From: Kocuria turfanensis
GTDB lineage: Bacteria > Actinomycetota > Actinomycetes > Actinomycetales > Micrococcaceae
NCBI RefSeq assembly: GCF_001580365.1
Contig: NZ_CP014480.1
Coordinates: forward strand, 372,001-436,000
Reading direction: 5' to 3'
Length of the DNA: 64,000 nucleotides
The translations under genes and the position numbers were made by a program. Shown here one piece after another: positions 62,502-64,000 of this stretch (position 1 is the first letter of the stretch; every line of letters begins with the position of its first letter). Under the pieces are notes generated by a model, which searched no databases, had not been told where the DNA came from, and was given only the letters and a program-made list of their open reading frames with translations.

Positions 62502-62648
62502 CTACTGCAGCAGCGGATTGAGCCCCAGGGACACGATGCCGACGGCGATCACGCACCCCGCGGCCACGACGAACCCGGCCACCACGGTGACCAGGGCCCA
62601 CGGACGTCCCTGGCCGGAGCGTCGGGTCCGGGATGTAGGGGCGCTCAT
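62502..62648 (-). CDS. Small single-helix membrane protein
   Basis: 48 residues from ATG 62648 with GGAGGAG at 6 nt, a strong site. Basic N-terminus (SAPTSRTRRSGQGRPWAL) then one helix VTVVAGFVVAAGCVIAVGIV. The ribosome site and helix support a real gene. It is divergent from the regulator at 62916. Confidence 0.6.
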   Translation of the reverse strand: MSAPTSRTRRSGQGRPWALVTVVAGFVVAAGCVIAVGIVSLGLNPLLQ

Positions 62649-62915
62649 GACAACTCCTCCGATCGACGTGACCGGAGGTCTGTCCCGACCCGCAGCGGGG
62701 CCCGCCCGCCGGACCCCTGCTGGGGGTCGGGATGACGACGGGGCGTCGTGGGGATACTCCCCTCCCTGTACAGACAAGTGAAGCAGAGTTCACCTGTTGG
62801 GTCAAGGTCACGGCCGGGCCTCCGTGAACCGCAGGACACCCCGGTGCGGCCGGACCGGTCCGCGGGGCCGATCGGGCTGGTGCGACCCACCGTCCCGAGA
62901 AGGCAGAATCGCGGC

Positions 62916-63296
62916 ATGACCTCCACCACCGACGCCTCCGACGCCGGCACCCCGTCACCTCCCACTCCCGCGACTCCCGGTCCGCTCGCACCGGAACCGA
63001 GGGTGACCGAACGCCCCGCCTGGACGTTGCTGACCAACCACGGGCACGTCCTGCTGGCCGTGGCCCAGTCCCAGGACGCCCGGGTCGCCGAGATCGCCGC
63101 CCAGGTGGGCATCACCACTCGGGCGACCCTGGCCATCCTCAAGGACCTCGAGGACGCGGCCTACCTCACCCGGCGCCGGGTCGGCCGGCGCAGCCACTAC
63201 ACCGTGGACACCCACCAGCACTTCCGCCATCCAGCCACCGCCGCCCACGAAGTGGGGGAACTGCTGGCGATCTTCGCCGATCCTGCCCACCCCTGA
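62916..63296 (+). CDS. Winged-helix transcriptional regulator (ArsR/MarR-like)
   Basis: 126 residues. After a 30-residue disordered Pro-rich start comes a winged helix: WTLLTNHGHVLLAVAQSQDA, RVAEIAAQVGITTRATLAIL (recognition helix) and LTRRRVGRRSHYTVDTHQHF (wing). Size and wing are typical of small MarR/ArsR-type repressors. Direct-repeat-like CTGTACAGACAAGTGAAG upstream (near 62767) may be a site. Target unknown. Confidence 0.8.
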   Translation: MTSTTDASDAGTPSPPTPATPGPLAPEPRVTERPAWTLLTNHGHVLLAVAQSQDARVAEIAAQVGITTRATLAILKDLEDAAYLTRRRVGRRSHYTVDTHQHFRHPATAAHEVGELLAIFADPAHP

Positions 63297-63475
63297 TGAA
63301 CGCCTCCCCAGCAGGGACACGGGAGAGGGCGGGTCTGCCGGGCACAGACGCGCTCCAGACGCCGCTTCGCTGACCCGGTGCCCTGCCCCGGAGCGGCCGG
63401 CCACGGCACACCGCGCCGACGCCTCACGGCGCGGATGCCCCCCGCCGGCGGGGAGTCTTCGCGGTCGGGGGCCGG

Positions 63476-63703
63476 TCACCGTGGCTTCGGCGGCAGGGCC
63501 GCCACCCAGGCGATCCCGGCAACGACCTGCAGCACCCCGACGGCCCGCATCAGGCCGGGGTGCTCCACGAACATCGCCACCACCCGGCGCACCGGATCGG
63601 GTCCGATCATCCACCGGGCGGCATGGCGGGCCGGGAAGAGCGCGGCAACGACACCATCGCCGATGGTGACCAGAGCAATGCTCTCTGCAATACGGACCTG
63701 CAC
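63476..63703 (-). CDS. Small membrane protein
   Basis: 75 residues from a GTG at 63703 with GGAGG at 7 nt. VRIAESIALVTIGDGVVAAL, then the ARHAARWMIGPDPVRRVVAM loop and the second helix AVGVLQVVAGIAWVAAL. Two-helix protein typical of actinobacteria; role unknown. Confidence 0.65.
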   Translation of the reverse strand: MQVRIAESIALVTIGDGVVAALFPARHAARWMIGPDPVRRVVAMFVEHPGLMRAVGVLQVVAGIAWVAALPPKPR

Positions 63704-63909
63704 GGGAACCTCCGGAAGGAATCGACGTCGGAGTGCCAGTGTGCCCGCACGTCGTACGGAACTTCCACAGCATCCGCCGCTTCGTGCGGCACGGAGGCTG
63801 GGCGTGCACTTGTGACCGGGGGTGAGGGCCCGGCGTCCCACCCCGTTCTCGGGACGGGTCCAGCGGAGCCTCGGTCCGGCAGACCGAAGGAGAGCCGTAG
63901 GATGCGGTC

Positions 63910-64000
63910 ATGTCGATGCTGAAACGTGGTCGTGCCCTGTCCGCCGGGGCGCTCGGTCTGGCCGTCGTCTGGGGCGCGGTCGGTTGCGGCGCGTCCGCCG
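63910..64000 (+). CDS. Probable lipoprotein, 5' end only
   Basis: From ATG 63910 the frame reads MSMLKRGRALSAGALGLAVV, WGAVGCGASA, a lipoprotein signal peptide with lipobox AVGC. TAGGAT 7 bp upstream of the ATG points to a leaderless message. The rest lies past the window edge, so the function cannot be told. Confidence 0.65.
   Translation, partial: MSMLKRGRALSAGALGLAVVWGAVGCGASA

Overview
The window is high-GC actinobacterial DNA. The best guess is Micrococcaceae, with Kocuria or a close relative most likely. This rests on the GC-rich third codon positions, a DUF4193 protein, a MetRArgArgAlaLys-type pyruvate kinase N-terminus, GAF-ANTAR regulators, many GTG starts and many apparently leaderless genes. 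No rRNA, tRNA or CRISPR array was found. The genus is inferred from remembered family resemblance, not from a search.

Layout. (1) 1-6.2 kb: a catabolic operon on the minus strand for a four-carbon sugar acid or glycerate: GntP permease, four-carbon acid sugar kinase, then a fused L-threonate-dehydrogenase-like/glycerate kinase protein. A pyruvate kinase gene follows but is cut off after about 45 codons. A divergent FadR-type GntR regulator and two matching inverted repeats control the intergenic region. (2) 6.2-8.1 kb: cold-shock gene with long leader and a strong terminator, then an unknown gene. (3) 8.4-11.6 kb: an IS21-type element (istA/istB) with an IS481-type element nested inside it. 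(4) 11.7-21.3 kb: acetyltransferases and many small orphan membrane proteins, ending in a Na+/H+ antiporter. (5) 21.5-26.9 kb: gene fragments, then MerR regulator, SnoaL-like protein and alpha/beta hydrolase whose 3' end is lost beside an IS256 remnant; MFS permease and TetR regulator. (6) 27-39.3 kb: further small membrane or exported proteins, an excalibur protein, a DUF4193 gene with a 132-bp internal duplication, and unknown soluble proteins. (7) 39.3-50.8 kb: a decay zone with an ISL3 element inside an acetyltransferase, an IS3 element inside a small gene, truncated paralogues of upstream genes, an alcohol dehydrogenase fragment, but also an intact esterase-like hydrolase, two GAF-ANTAR regulators and a STAS-like protein. 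(8) 51-64 kb: ordinary, well-kept genes: acetyltransferases, a stand-alone PheS-like protein with an FDX-ACB domain, TetR plus DoxX-fusion pair with a perfect operator palindrome, iron-permease-like protein, YbdK-type carboxylate-amine ligase, DUF2071, DUF2254, hemerythrin, TIGR02206-like membrane protein and small regulators. The last gene, a probable lipoprotein, runs off the right edge.

The central 35 kb is held together by repeats: two families of paralogous multi-pass membrane proteins with both intact and broken copies, and at least two families of short dispersed repeats, all found in the same orientation. This is the least explained part of the window. It suggests repeated segmental duplication and decay in an accessory region bounded by ordinary chromosome.
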